Assembly (NCBI GenBank): GCA_027459565.1
Contig: DAIDIA010000187.1
Location: forward strand, 1-7,548
Reading direction: 5' to 3'
Origin: Acidimicrobiaceae bacterium
GTDB taxonomy: Bacteria; Actinomycetota; Acidimicrobiia; Acidimicrobiales; Bog-793
Length of the DNA stretch: 7,548 nt
The position numbers and the translations under genes were made by a program. Under the pieces are notes generated by a model. The model saw only the letters and a list, made by a program, of their open reading frames with translations. It was not told where the DNA came from and did not search any database. This document shows, one piece after another, positions 1-6,826 of this stretch (position 1 is the stretch's first letter; each line of letters starts with the position of its first letter).

Positions 1-1131
1 GATGTTGACGAGCAGCCCGACGGCGGTGAGGATCGCGATTAACGACGATCCGCCGAAGCTGAGGAAGGGAAGCGGTACGCCGGTCTCTGGCATCACGCTG
101 ATCACTCCACCAATGTTGACGATCGCCTGGCCGACGATCCACGTCGTGAGCGCGAGCGCGAGCAGCGACGAGAAGCGATCGGAGGCATAGGACGCGATCT
201 TGATGCCGGCGACGCCGATCAGTGCGAAGCCGAGCATCACGATCAGGGCCCCGATGTAGCCGTACTGGTTCCCGATGACCGCGAAGATGAAGTCGGTCTG
301 CGCATTCGGGAGAAATCCCCAGGTCGCGGAGGAGGCTCCGAACCCGGTACCGGTCAGATGGCCAGATCCGAGCGCGAGAAGCGACTGGACGAGCTGGTAC
401 CCCGATCCGGTCTCGTGTCGGAATGGCGAGATGAACGACAACAGCCGCTGGCGCCGATAGGAGGCCGAGAGGGCGAACAGGGTTCCGACGAAGCTCATCA
501 AAAGGACGGTTCGGACGAAGATGTGCCGCTCGATGCCAGCGCCGAACAAGAGCGCGAAGAAGATCAACGAGAGCAGGATCGTCGATCCGAGGTCCGGCTG
601 GAGCACCACGAGCAGTGCGGTGAAGCCGAACACGGTCCCGAGCGGCAAGACGATGTCTGCGACCGCATGGCGCGTCCGCTCGCGGCACGCGATGTAATCC
701 GCGGCGAAGATCGCGAAGATGAGTTTCGCGAATTCGGTCGGTTGAAAGCGCAGGAAACTCAGTCCGATCCATCTGCTCGATCCCCCGGCGCTCTTTCCGG
801 CAACCAGTACGACGAGCAGCGATCCCACCGCGCCGAGCAACAGCAACAACGCGAATCGGCGAACCGTGGAGAGATCGACGCGCGCACCAAACCCAAATGC
901 GATCAGACCGATCACGGTCCAGACGATCTGTCGTTCGAAGAGCGCCAAACCGGATCCGTACTGGGCGATCGAGATGACCGAGGACGAGGACAGCATCAAG
1001 ATCAGTGCGACGACGACGAAGATCGCCGCGACCGCCTGCAAGATCGCGGCCTGGCGTCGCGGCTCGGCGCGTCTTGTCTCGGGAGCGGAGGGCACGAGCC
1101 GTCCCATGATCCGCGCGGTGTTGATCACCAC
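1..1131 (-). CDS. ftsW: Septal peptidoglycan glycosyltransferase FtsW (SEDS family), 3' end outside window
   Basis: FtsW is the multi-pass SEDS protein that polymerises lipid II into glycan strands at the septum, paired with FtsI. I translated 377 stop-free codons from GTG 1131 to the left edge, where only a short C-terminal tail should be missing. After a basic cytoplasmic N-terminus come hydrophobic segments from about residue 30. Family landmarks are AGGSSRWIGL (115-124), FQPTEFAKL (129-137), QPDLGS (178-183), YQLVQSLLALGSG (245-257), LPNAQTDFIFAVIG (274-287) with putative catalytic D280, and GVPLPFLSFGGSS (351-363). Residues around D280 and PETG (348-351) depart from the common pattern. 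Being in the dcw cluster after murD makes FtsW more likely than RodA. The GTG start overlaps the murD stop by 1 nt and follows AAGGAGGT; GTG 1128 or ATG 1107 are alternatives with poorer spacing. Genes usually found next (murG, murC) lie outside. Confidence 0.95.
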   Translation of the reverse strand, partial: MVINTARIMGRLVPSAPETRRAEPRRQAAILQAVAAIFVVVALILMLSSSSVISIAQYGSGLALFERQIVWTVIGLIAFGFGARVDLSTVRRFALLLLLGAVGSLLVVLVAGKSAGGSSRWIGLSFLRFQPTEFAKLIFAIFAADYIACRERTRHAVADIVLPLGTVFGFTALLVVLQPDLGSTILLSLIFFALLFGAGIERHIFVRTVLLMSFVGTLFALSASYRRQRLLSFISPFRHETGSGYQLVQSLLALGSGHLTGTGFGASSATWGFLPNAQTDFIFAVIGNQYGYIGALIVMLGFALIGVAGIKIASYASDRFSSLLALALTTWIVGQAIVNIGGVISVMPETGVPLPFLSFGGSSLIAILTAVGLLVNI

Positions 1132-2516
1132 TAGCGGACCTCCTTGGGATCGATGGTCTCGCCGAGTGCGACCGAAAGCGCCCGAACCGCGCGGACGAAG
1201 TCCTCACCGCGCTCTTGATAGGACGAATACCAGTCGAATGATGCGCACCCCGGAGAGAGCAGCACCACGTCTCCGAGTTTGCAGTGGCCATAGGCGAGGC
1301 GCACGGCTTCGTCCATCGACTCCGCCTCCACGACGTCGTAGCGCGGGGAAAAGGCCGCACGCACCTCCGCCGCAGACTCGCCCACCGCGACCACCGCGCG
1401 GACCTTGTGGTCGTGGTCTTCGTCGGCAAAATCGGCGATCACCGAGAGGTCGAGCCCCTTGTTCTTCCCTCCGGCGATGAGCACCGCGGAGGGAAACGCC
1501 CGCAGCGCAGCGATCGTCGCCGATGGTGTCGTCGCCTTCGAGTCGTCGTAGAAGTGCACGCCGGCGATGGCGCCGACGTGTTCGACGCGATGCGCGAGTA
1601 CCTCCCCCTCGCGCAGCGCCTGCTGGCAGCCGATGGGATCGGCTCCTCCCTCGAGTGCGCTCGCAAGTGCGGCAAGCGCGTTGTCAATGTCATGGGGAAG
1701 CGCCCTTTTCAAAAGATCGATGCCGCCGAGGTCTTCGCCCGCGGGGCCGACGAAACGGTCCGCGACGATCCGGTAATCGGCGTCGGCTCGACCGAAGGTG
1801 ACGACGCGTCCACGCGATGCCCGCGCGAGTCCGACGATCATCGGATCCGCCCGATTGACGACCGCGACATCTTCCGGCGTCAGGTTCGCGAAGATCCTCG
1901 CCTTTGCGCTCCGGTAGTCGTCCAACGACGCGTGCCAGTCGAGGTGGTCCTCGGCAAAGTTCAACCAGGTGGCAACCGCGGGATGAAAGCGCGCCGTCAA
2001 AGCGAGCTGGAAGGAGGAGACCTCGGCGACGATGACATCGAGGTCGCTGCGCTCGACGGCGTCGATCAGCGTCGGACCGATGTTGCCCGCCGCGGCACTT
2101 CGGAGCTTCGAATTGCGCATCATCTGGTCGACCATCGTCGTCACGGTGGTCTTCCCGTTCGTGCCGGTGATGGCGATGATCGGCACCCGGGCGAGGCGCG
2201 ACGCGAGCTCGATCTCCGAGACGAGCTGCTCCCGGGGAACGAGCGCATGCACCGGGTGATCCGGCCCGACCCCCGGGCTCACCACCACCAACGCACAGCC
2301 CTCGAGCGCCCCGCGGAGCTGTCTGGCGTCGGGCGCGAGCACGAGTTCAACGCCGATGGCACGCGCACGGTCCGCCGTGTCGTCGCGCGGGCGATCCTCG
2401 ATGACGACGACGCTCGCGCCATGCGCTCGAGCCACGCGCGCCACCGCCTCGCCGGTGCCTGCGAACCCCATCACTCCGACACGCCCGAGGGTCACGGAGG
2501 CTCCGCCGTCGGTCAT
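1131..2516 (-). CDS. murD: UDP-N-acetylmuramoylalanine--D-glutamate ligase MurD
   Basis: MurD is the cytosolic ATP-dependent ligase that adds D-glutamate to UDP-MurNAc-L-Ala, the step before MurE. The product has 461 residues, a usual length. Landmarks are an N-terminal Rossmann-like uracil-binding region VGVMGFAGTGEAVAR (13-27), SPGVGPDHP (80-88), P-loop GTNGKTT (118-124), GNIG (144-147), EVSSFQL (165-171), NFAEDHLDWH (186-195), YRSAKARIF with carbamylated-Lys candidate K205, HRVEHVG (309-315), DDSKATTPSAT (324-334), GGKNKGLDLS (349-358) and SPGCASFDWY (421-430). The usual HNxxN segment reads HDIDN (275-279). The ATG at 2516 is 7 nt after mraY but has no good Shine-Dalgarno. An in-frame GTG at 2495 has GGAG 5 nt upstream and would give 454 residues. 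The ATG at 2555, inside mraY, looks less likely. Its last codons hold the ftsW ribosome binding site. Confidence 0.96.
   Translation of the reverse strand: MTDGGASVTLGRVGVMGFAGTGEAVARVARAHGASVVVIEDRPRDDTADRARAIGVELVLAPDARQLRGALEGCALVVVSPGVGPDHPVHALVPREQLVSEIELASRLARVPIIAITGTNGKTTVTTMVDQMMRNSKLRSAAAGNIGPTLIDAVERSDLDVIVAEVSSFQLALTARFHPAVATWLNFAEDHLDWHASLDDYRSAKARIFANLTPEDVAVVNRADPMIVGLARASRGRVVTFGRADADYRIVADRFVGPAGEDLGGIDLLKRALPHDIDNALAALASALEGGADPIGCQQALREGEVLAHRVEHVGAIAGVHFYDDSKATTPSATIAALRAFPSAVLIAGGKNKGLDLSVIADFADEDHDHKVRAVVAVGESAAEVRAAFSPRYDVVEAESMDEAVRLAYGHCKLGDVVLLSPGCASFDWYSSYQERGEDFVRAVRALSVALGETIDPKEVR
1138..1145 (-). promoter_or_regulatory. Near-consensus Shine-Dalgarno site for ftsW, inside murD
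   Basis: AAGGAGGT is read on the minus strand and doubles as the Lys-Glu-Val codons at the very end of MurD. It lies 6 nt before the GTG at 1131 and 9 nt before a second GTG at 1128. This is the strongest ribosome binding site in the window and decides the ftsW start. Confidence 0.8.
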
Positions 2517-2523
2517 GTCGTGC

Positions 2524-3552
2524 TCAATGGGCCGGCAGACTGAGGAAGTCTGCATAGAAGACGCCGAGCGCGAGCGCGGAGAACAGCGCTCCGAGGATCC
2601 AGAACCGGATGATCACCGTGGTCTCTGGCCACCCGAGCAGCTCGAAGTGATGGTGCAGCGGCGCCATGCGAAAGATCCTGCGATGGAACCCTCGGAACAT
2701 CACGATCTGCAAGATCACCGAGAGCGTCTCGAGCACGAAGAGGCCGCCGATGATCGGCAGCAAGAGCAGCACATTGAGCTCGAGCGCAAGACATGCCAGC
2801 CCGGTTCCGAGCGCGAGCGAGCCCGTATCGCCCATGAAGATCCGTGCGGGAGCCGCGTTCCACCAGAGGAACCCCACGCACGCGCCGGCGATCGCGATCG
2901 CCGCCATCGACAGGTCCAGCGAATCGGGAACGTGGTAGAGCGGGTGGCGGTACTCCCAGTAGCCGATCAGCCCGAAGCAGCTCGCAGCAAAGGCTGTCGC
3001 GCCTGCGGCGAGCCCATCGAGACCGTCCGTGAGATTGACCGCGTTGGAAGAGCCGACGATCGAGAGGACCGCGAGGATGACCCATCCCGCGACGCCGAGC
3101 GCGACGCCGGGATGGTCATAGCGCGTGAAGGTCAGTGTCGTCGGGAGATGCGAGAGATGGATCGCCAGCAGAGCGAAGACGGCGGCGACGATCACCTGGA
3201 GCGAGAACTTCCCGCGCTTTCTCAGTCCGAGGCTTCGACTGTGATGCACCTTGATCCAGTCGTCGAGCATTCCGATCACGGCACTTGCGACAACGGCGGC
3301 GATCACGAGGACTCCGCCGGAGGTGTAGGGCGATTTTGTTCCGACATGACCGAGCACGTAGCCGAGCACGATCGCGATCACCATCGCGATGCCCCCCATC
3401 GTCGGCGTTCCCGCCTTCGCGGCGTGAAGGGCCGGGCCATCGTGTCGGACCTGCTGGCCGATCCGTCGCGTCGACAGCCAGCGCATCAGGATCGGCGTGC
3501 CGAATCCCGCCGTGAGCAGCGCGATCCCACCCGATATCAAGATCGCGATCAT
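2524..3552 (-). CDS. mraY: Phospho-N-acetylmuramoyl-pentapeptide-transferase MraY (lipid I synthase)
   Basis: MraY is the integral membrane enzyme that transfers phospho-MurNAc-pentapeptide from UDP to undecaprenyl phosphate, forming lipid I on the inner face of the membrane. The protein has 342 residues, slightly shorter than the E. coli enzyme, with many hydrophobic segments as expected for a ten-helix protein. Diagnostic motifs are KAGTPTMGG (46-54), MLDDWIK with the Asp pair D97-D98, NAVNLTDGLDGLA (170-182, D176), FMGDTGSLALG (239-249, D242) and the cytoplasmic PLHHHFELLGWPE loop (298-310, histidines 300-302). The histidine loop separates MraY from the related WecA/TagO transferases. The start overlaps the murE stop by ATGA, and GAGGAAG lies just upstream. 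A 7-nt gap separates it from murD. Its substrate is the MurF product, yet murF is not next to it here. No catalytic residue appears to be missing. Confidence 0.97.
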   Translation of the reverse strand: MIAILISGGIALLTAGFGTPILMRWLSTRRIGQQVRHDGPALHAAKAGTPTMGGIAMVIAIVLGYVLGHVGTKSPYTSGGVLVIAAVVASAVIGMLDDWIKVHHSRSLGLRKRGKFSLQVIVAAVFALLAIHLSHLPTTLTFTRYDHPGVALGVAGWVILAVLSIVGSSNAVNLTDGLDGLAAGATAFAASCFGLIGYWEYRHPLYHVPDSLDLSMAAIAIAGACVGFLWWNAAPARIFMGDTGSLALGTGLACLALELNVLLLLPIIGGLFVLETLSVILQIVMFRGFHRRIFRMAPLHHHFELLGWPETTVIIRFWILGALFSALALGVFYADFLSLPAH

Positions 3553-5069
3553 GGACGCTTCCTCGTCTTGTCGAGAACGTTGACGCCGAGGCGCGCGAAC
3601 TCCTCGCGCACCACCTCGCGGTCGTCGAAGCGGATCGTGCGGTCCGCGAACTGCTGCGTCGTCTCGTGGCCCTTGCCAGCGACGACGACGACGTCTCCCG
3701 GACGCGCCTGGGAGAGTGCGAGCGCAATCGCCCTTCTGCGATCGGGCTCGACGACCACGCGCGCCGCGGGGTCCACGCCGGCCCGGATCTCCCCGATGAT
3801 CACCTCGGGATCCTCGCTCCTCGGATTGTCAGAGGTGAGCACGATGCCATCGGCAAAACGCGCGGCTACCGCGCCCATCGCGGGACGCTTGCCCCGGTCA
3901 CGGTCTCCGCCCGCACCGAAGACGACGAGGAGTCGTCCATGTTTTGTGGGATCCTTGCTCTCGCTCACGTTGAGCACATTGTCCGCGAGCGCGGAACGCG
4001 CCGCACTGAGAACCTCCTCGAGACCGTTCGGGGTGTGTGCGTAGTCGACGAGCGCAACGATCCCCCCGGCCTCGATCGCCTCGAATCGACCGGCCACGGG
4101 TGGCGCCGCGCTCAGACCCTCGGCGATGACGTCTGCGCCGATCCCGAGTGTCGCCGCGGCCCTCGCGGCGCCGAGCGCGTTCATGACATTGAAGCGGCCG
4201 CCGAGTCCGAGTCGCACCAGCCGGCCGCCGTAGCGGAACTCGCTCTGGCCGACGCCGATCTTCAGATCCTTCGCGTCGTCGATCGAGAACGGCTCGACGG
4301 GGATCTTGTGGTAATCGAGGATCCGTCTTCCATACTCATCGTCGGCGTTGACGACGCCGACGTTCGCATACTCGGGGGTGAACAGCTTCAGCTTGGCCTC
4401 GAAGTACGACTCCATCGTCTGGTGGAAATCGAGATGATCCTGGGTGAGGTTCGTGAACAAAGCGACATCGAAACGAATTCCGGCGACCCTGTCCTGCACG
4501 AGCGCATGCGAACTAACCTCGATCGCCACGGCCGCGCAGCCCGCATCGCGCTGGCGCGCGAGGGCGCGTTGCAGATGCGGTGACTCCGGTGTCGTGCGCG
4601 CGCCGTCGAGCGTGCCGAGCACCCCTGTCCGCCACCCGTTCCTCTCGAGAATCGAGCGCAGGAGATAGGTCGACGTCGTCTTGCCGTTCGTTCCGGTGAC
4701 TCCGATGGTCTTCATCGACGCCGCGGGATCGCCATAGAAGGCACACGCCGCTCGCGCCATAGCCATGCGCGCGGTGCCGGGCGCGACGACGAGCTGCACT
4801 GCACCGAAGACCTCCTCGGTGACCGAGTGCTCACAGATGAACGCCGTCGCCCCCGCGAGTGCCGCCTCGCGCGCGAACCGGTGTCCGTCGACATGGCGTC
4901 CCACGAGGCAGCAGAACAACGCGTCCATCTTGACCTCGCGATGGTCAAAGACGACGTCCGCGATCCTCATGCCGTCCGCGACGCCGAGCACGCACAGAGG
5001 CTCGACGCGATCGATGATCGTCTCGATGCGGATGTGACGCTCCTGTCCGTTCAAAGTGGGTCGGTTCAT
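3549..5069 (-). CDS. murE: UDP-N-acetylmuramoyl-L-alanyl-D-glutamate--2,6-diaminopimelate ligase MurE
   Basis: MurE is the cytosolic ATP-dependent ligase that adds the third residue to UDP-MurNAc-L-Ala-D-Glu. The 506-residue length is normal for the family. Motifs in order are the N-terminal UDP-sugar-binding domain with GRHVDGHRFAREA (57-69), P-loop GTNGKTT (126-132), TTPESPHLQ (159-167), SSHAL (186-190), NLTQDHLDFH (207-216), YFEAKLKLF with carbamylated-Lys candidate K226, DYAHTPNGLEEVL (342-354), GGDRDRGKRP (387-396), DNPRSEDP (414-421) and AGKGHE (464-469). DNPR is the meso-diaminopimelate signature, unlike the lysine-adding enzymes. About 11-15 extra residues lie between the central and C-terminal domains (about 361-377). 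The frame stays open upstream to 5996, but that part lies across ftsI and has no MurE similarity. The ATG at 5069 shares ATGA with the ftsI stop and has only a weak purine stretch upstream. It overlaps mraY by ATGA, leaving no place for murF. Confidence 0.96.
   Translation of the reverse strand: MNRPTLNGQERHIRIETIIDRVEPLCVLGVADGMRIADVVFDHREVKMDALFCCLVGRHVDGHRFAREAALAGATAFICEHSVTEEVFGAVQLVVAPGTARMAMARAACAFYGDPAASMKTIGVTGTNGKTTSTYLLRSILERNGWRTGVLGTLDGARTTPESPHLQRALARQRDAGCAAVAIEVSSHALVQDRVAGIRFDVALFTNLTQDHLDFHQTMESYFEAKLKLFTPEYANVGVVNADDEYGRRILDYHKIPVEPFSIDDAKDLKIGVGQSEFRYGGRLVRLGLGGRFNVMNALGAARAAATLGIGADVIAEGLSAAPPVAGRFEAIEAGGIVALVDYAHTPNGLEEVLSAARSALADNVLNVSESKDPTKHGRLLVVFGAGGDRDRGKRPAMGAVAARFADGIVLTSDNPRSEDPEVIIGEIRAGVDPAARVVVEPDRRRAIALALSQARPGDVVVVAGKGHETTQQFADRTIRFDDREVVREEFARLGVNVLDKTRKRP
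3558..3564 (-). promoter_or_regulatory. Shine-Dalgarno site for mraY, inside the murE 3' end
   Basis: GAGGAAG is read on the minus strand, with its last base 5 nt before the mraY ATG. It lies in the terminal murE codons, so the ribosome finishing murE passes directly over it. Confidence 0.65.
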
Positions 5070-6826
5070 CCCTGGGCCGTCCCCGCGCACTGGATCTGCG
5101 AGACCCGCGAGCGCGCCGGTGGCGCAATATCGAAGTGCCGCAGCGCGTATCCCATGATCTGGGCGAAAACCGGGGCTGACACCGAACCACCATAGATGGG
5201 CGTCGGATGGTCGAACACGACAATCGCGGACAATTTCGGCGCCTCTGCGGGCACGAACCCGACGAACGTCGCATTGAAATCGCCCGGGATATAGCCCGCC
5301 GGGCTCGGAACTTGGGCCGTCCCCGTCTTTCCCGCGACGGTGTATCCCGGCACGCAGGCCGAGACGGCGGTTCCGTCCTGGACGACGCCCTCGAACATCG
5401 GGACCATCTCCGAGGCGGTCAGTGCATCGATCGAACGGTGCGGCGCGGGCGGTTTCACGGGCGTCTCGACCCCGGCGGAGTTGACCACACCGTTGACGAG
5501 ATGGGGAGGAACCAGCACCCCGCCGTTCGCGATCGAGTTGTACGCGTCCAGCACCTGCAGCGGTGTCACCGCCTCGCCGGTGCCGATCGCCATCGAGGGC
5601 GCGGTCGCGCCCTCCCACGTCGACGAGGGGCTGACCAGACCCGCCGACTCGCCCGGCCAGTTGAGTCCGGTGTAGCTGGTGAACCCGTAGGCCTTGAGCG
5701 CCTCGCCGAGTCGCGTCGCACCGAGGAGCTGTCCGATCTTGATCGTCCCCACATTCGATGACTGCGCGAGGATGTCCTTGACCGCGAGCGACTCGGTCGG
5801 GTGGATGTCCGCGTCCTGGAAGACGTAACCACCGATGCTCAGCGAGTAGGGAACGACGAACGTGGTGTTCGGAGAGATCAGCCGGTAGTGCAGCGCGTAC
5901 GAGACGGTCGCGATCTTCATCACCGATCCGGGCTGGTAGACCGCGGTCACGGCAAGGTTCGACGGGGCCGGGCCGATCGTTCCCGAATCGGCACACGCGC
6001 CATTGCGCACGCGACAGAGGTCGACCATCGCGAGGATCGCGCCCGAGTGCACGTCTTCGACGACCGCGATCCCGCTCAGCGCGTGCGAGGTCAGCATCTC
6101 CGCCGTGACATCCTTGGTCACCTCGACCTGGAGGGGCTCGTCGAGCGAGAGGACGAGATTCTCCCCGGGGACCGCGCGCGACAGCACCTGCGGCTGACCC
6201 GGGAGCTGGACCCCTCCGGGAGCGAGCGGGATGATCTCGGATCCGGTCCGCCCGGCAAGCTGGGCGTTGTAGGCATACTCGAGCCCCGCGTCGCCCTGTC
6301 CCGAGCCGTTCACCGAACCGAGGACCGGCTGGAAGATCGACGCGCCCGGAGAGACGCGCACGGTGTCGATCTGCGTGGTGATCCCGGAGAGCCCGAGATT
6401 GTTCACGACGCTGTTGACGTCGGCGCTCACCTGTCTGGCGAGCACGACGTAGCCATTCTGCTCTTTCAAGAGCGGGTAGAGCACCGCCGCACTCTCGTGG
6501 AGGATCGGGCTGAGCTGGTTCGCGAGACCGAGTGGATCGGTGACGAGGAAGTCATCCGCGATCACGTCGTAGCGCGGCACCGAGAGGGCGAGCAGGTCTC
6601 CGTTGTGGTCGTAGATCGAGCCCCGCACGCTCTGCAGGGTCACCGTCTGGTCGAGTTCGCCCTTCGCCTGCTGCGCGTACTGGCCGCCCTGGAGGATCTG
6701 CACCCGACCGAGCAGGAGCGCCAAAAGACCAAAGACTGCGACGATGCCGAGTGAGAGAAGGTGGTAACGCCGACGGATCCACTGCGACCGTGTAAGCGGG
6801 GCGCGATAGGCATCAGCGCCTGACAC
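5066..6826 (-). CDS. ftsI: Division-specific peptidoglycan transpeptidase FtsI (class B PBP, PBP3/PbpB type)
   Basis: FtsI cross-links septal peptidoglycan outside the membrane, working with FtsW. The protein has about 586 residues; numbering below counts from the in-frame TTG one codon upstream. A basic N-terminus precedes one membrane anchor (about 22-41, LLSLGIVAVFGLLALLL). The pedestal domain carries RGSIYDHNGDLLA (69-81) and GLEYAYNAQLAGRTG (182-196). The transpeptidase domain has all three motifs: SVMK with nucleophile Ser302, SSN at 357-359, and KTG at 501-503. The protein ends about 80 residues after KTG and has no PASTA domains. Four cysteines, all extracytoplasmic, occur at 272, 279, 492 and 581. 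The start was set at GTG 6826 because AAGGAG sits 7 nt upstream; TTG 6829 is the alternative. The gene overlaps ftsL by 14 nt and murE by ATGA. A position between ftsL and murE separates it from elongation PBPs. Confidence 0.95.
   Translation of the reverse strand: MSGADAYRAPLTRSQWIRRRYHLLSLGIVAVFGLLALLLGRVQILQGGQYAQQAKGELDQTVTLQSVRGSIYDHNGDLLALSVPRYDVIADDFLVTDPLGLANQLSPILHESAAVLYPLLKEQNGYVVLARQVSADVNSVVNNLGLSGITTQIDTVRVSPGASIFQPVLGSVNGSGQGDAGLEYAYNAQLAGRTGSEIIPLAPGGVQLPGQPQVLSRAVPGENLVLSLDEPLQVEVTKDVTAEMLTSHALSGIAVVEDVHSGAILAMVDLCRVRNGACADSGTIGPAPSNLAVTAVYQPGSVMKIATVSYALHYRLISPNTTFVVPYSLSIGGYVFQDADIHPTESLAVKDILAQSSNVGTIKIGQLLGATRLGEALKAYGFTSYTGLNWPGESAGLVSPSSTWEGATAPSMAIGTGEAVTPLQVLDAYNSIANGGVLVPPHLVNGVVNSAGVETPVKPPAPHRSIDALTASEMVPMFEGVVQDGTAVSACVPGYTVAGKTGTAQVPSPAGYIPGDFNATFVGFVPAEAPKLSAIVVFDHPTPIYGGSVSAPVFAQIMGYALRHFDIAPPARSRVSQIQCAGTAQG

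Noticed and set aside
358..1134. A 258-codon plus-strand open frame antisense to ftsW
   Set aside because: It is highly charged (Asp, Glu, Arg, Gln) with no membrane segment or domain, while the opposite strand encodes a clear FtsW.
2517..2523. Possible promoter or terminator in the mraY-murD gap
   Set aside because: The gap is only 7 nt and shows no -10/-35 pattern or hairpin with a T-run.
1284..2543. A 419-codon plus-strand open frame antisense to murD
   Set aside because: Its composition is the mirror of murD codons and shows no protein family signature; murD itself is unambiguous.
3674..3695. Runs of GAC/GTC triplets resembling a microsatellite
   Set aside because: They encode Asp and Val residues in the VVVVAGKGHE strand of MurE and reflect codon bias, not a repeat array.
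2356..4044. A 562-codon open frame on the plus strand, antisense to murD, mraY and murE
   Set aside because: It is rich in Arg, Asp, Glu and His in a low-complexity manner, has no recognisable domain, and spans three well-supported genes on the other strand. Long antisense frames are expected in GC-rich coding DNA.
5070..5996. In-frame upstream extension of murE that would make an 815-residue protein
   Set aside because: The extension runs across ftsI in another frame and has shadow-like composition. The MurE N-terminal domain begins right after ATG 5069, which has the typical ATGA junction.
5801..6754. A 317-codon plus-strand open frame antisense to ftsI
   Set aside because: It is a charged shadow of ftsI with no independent evidence of coding.
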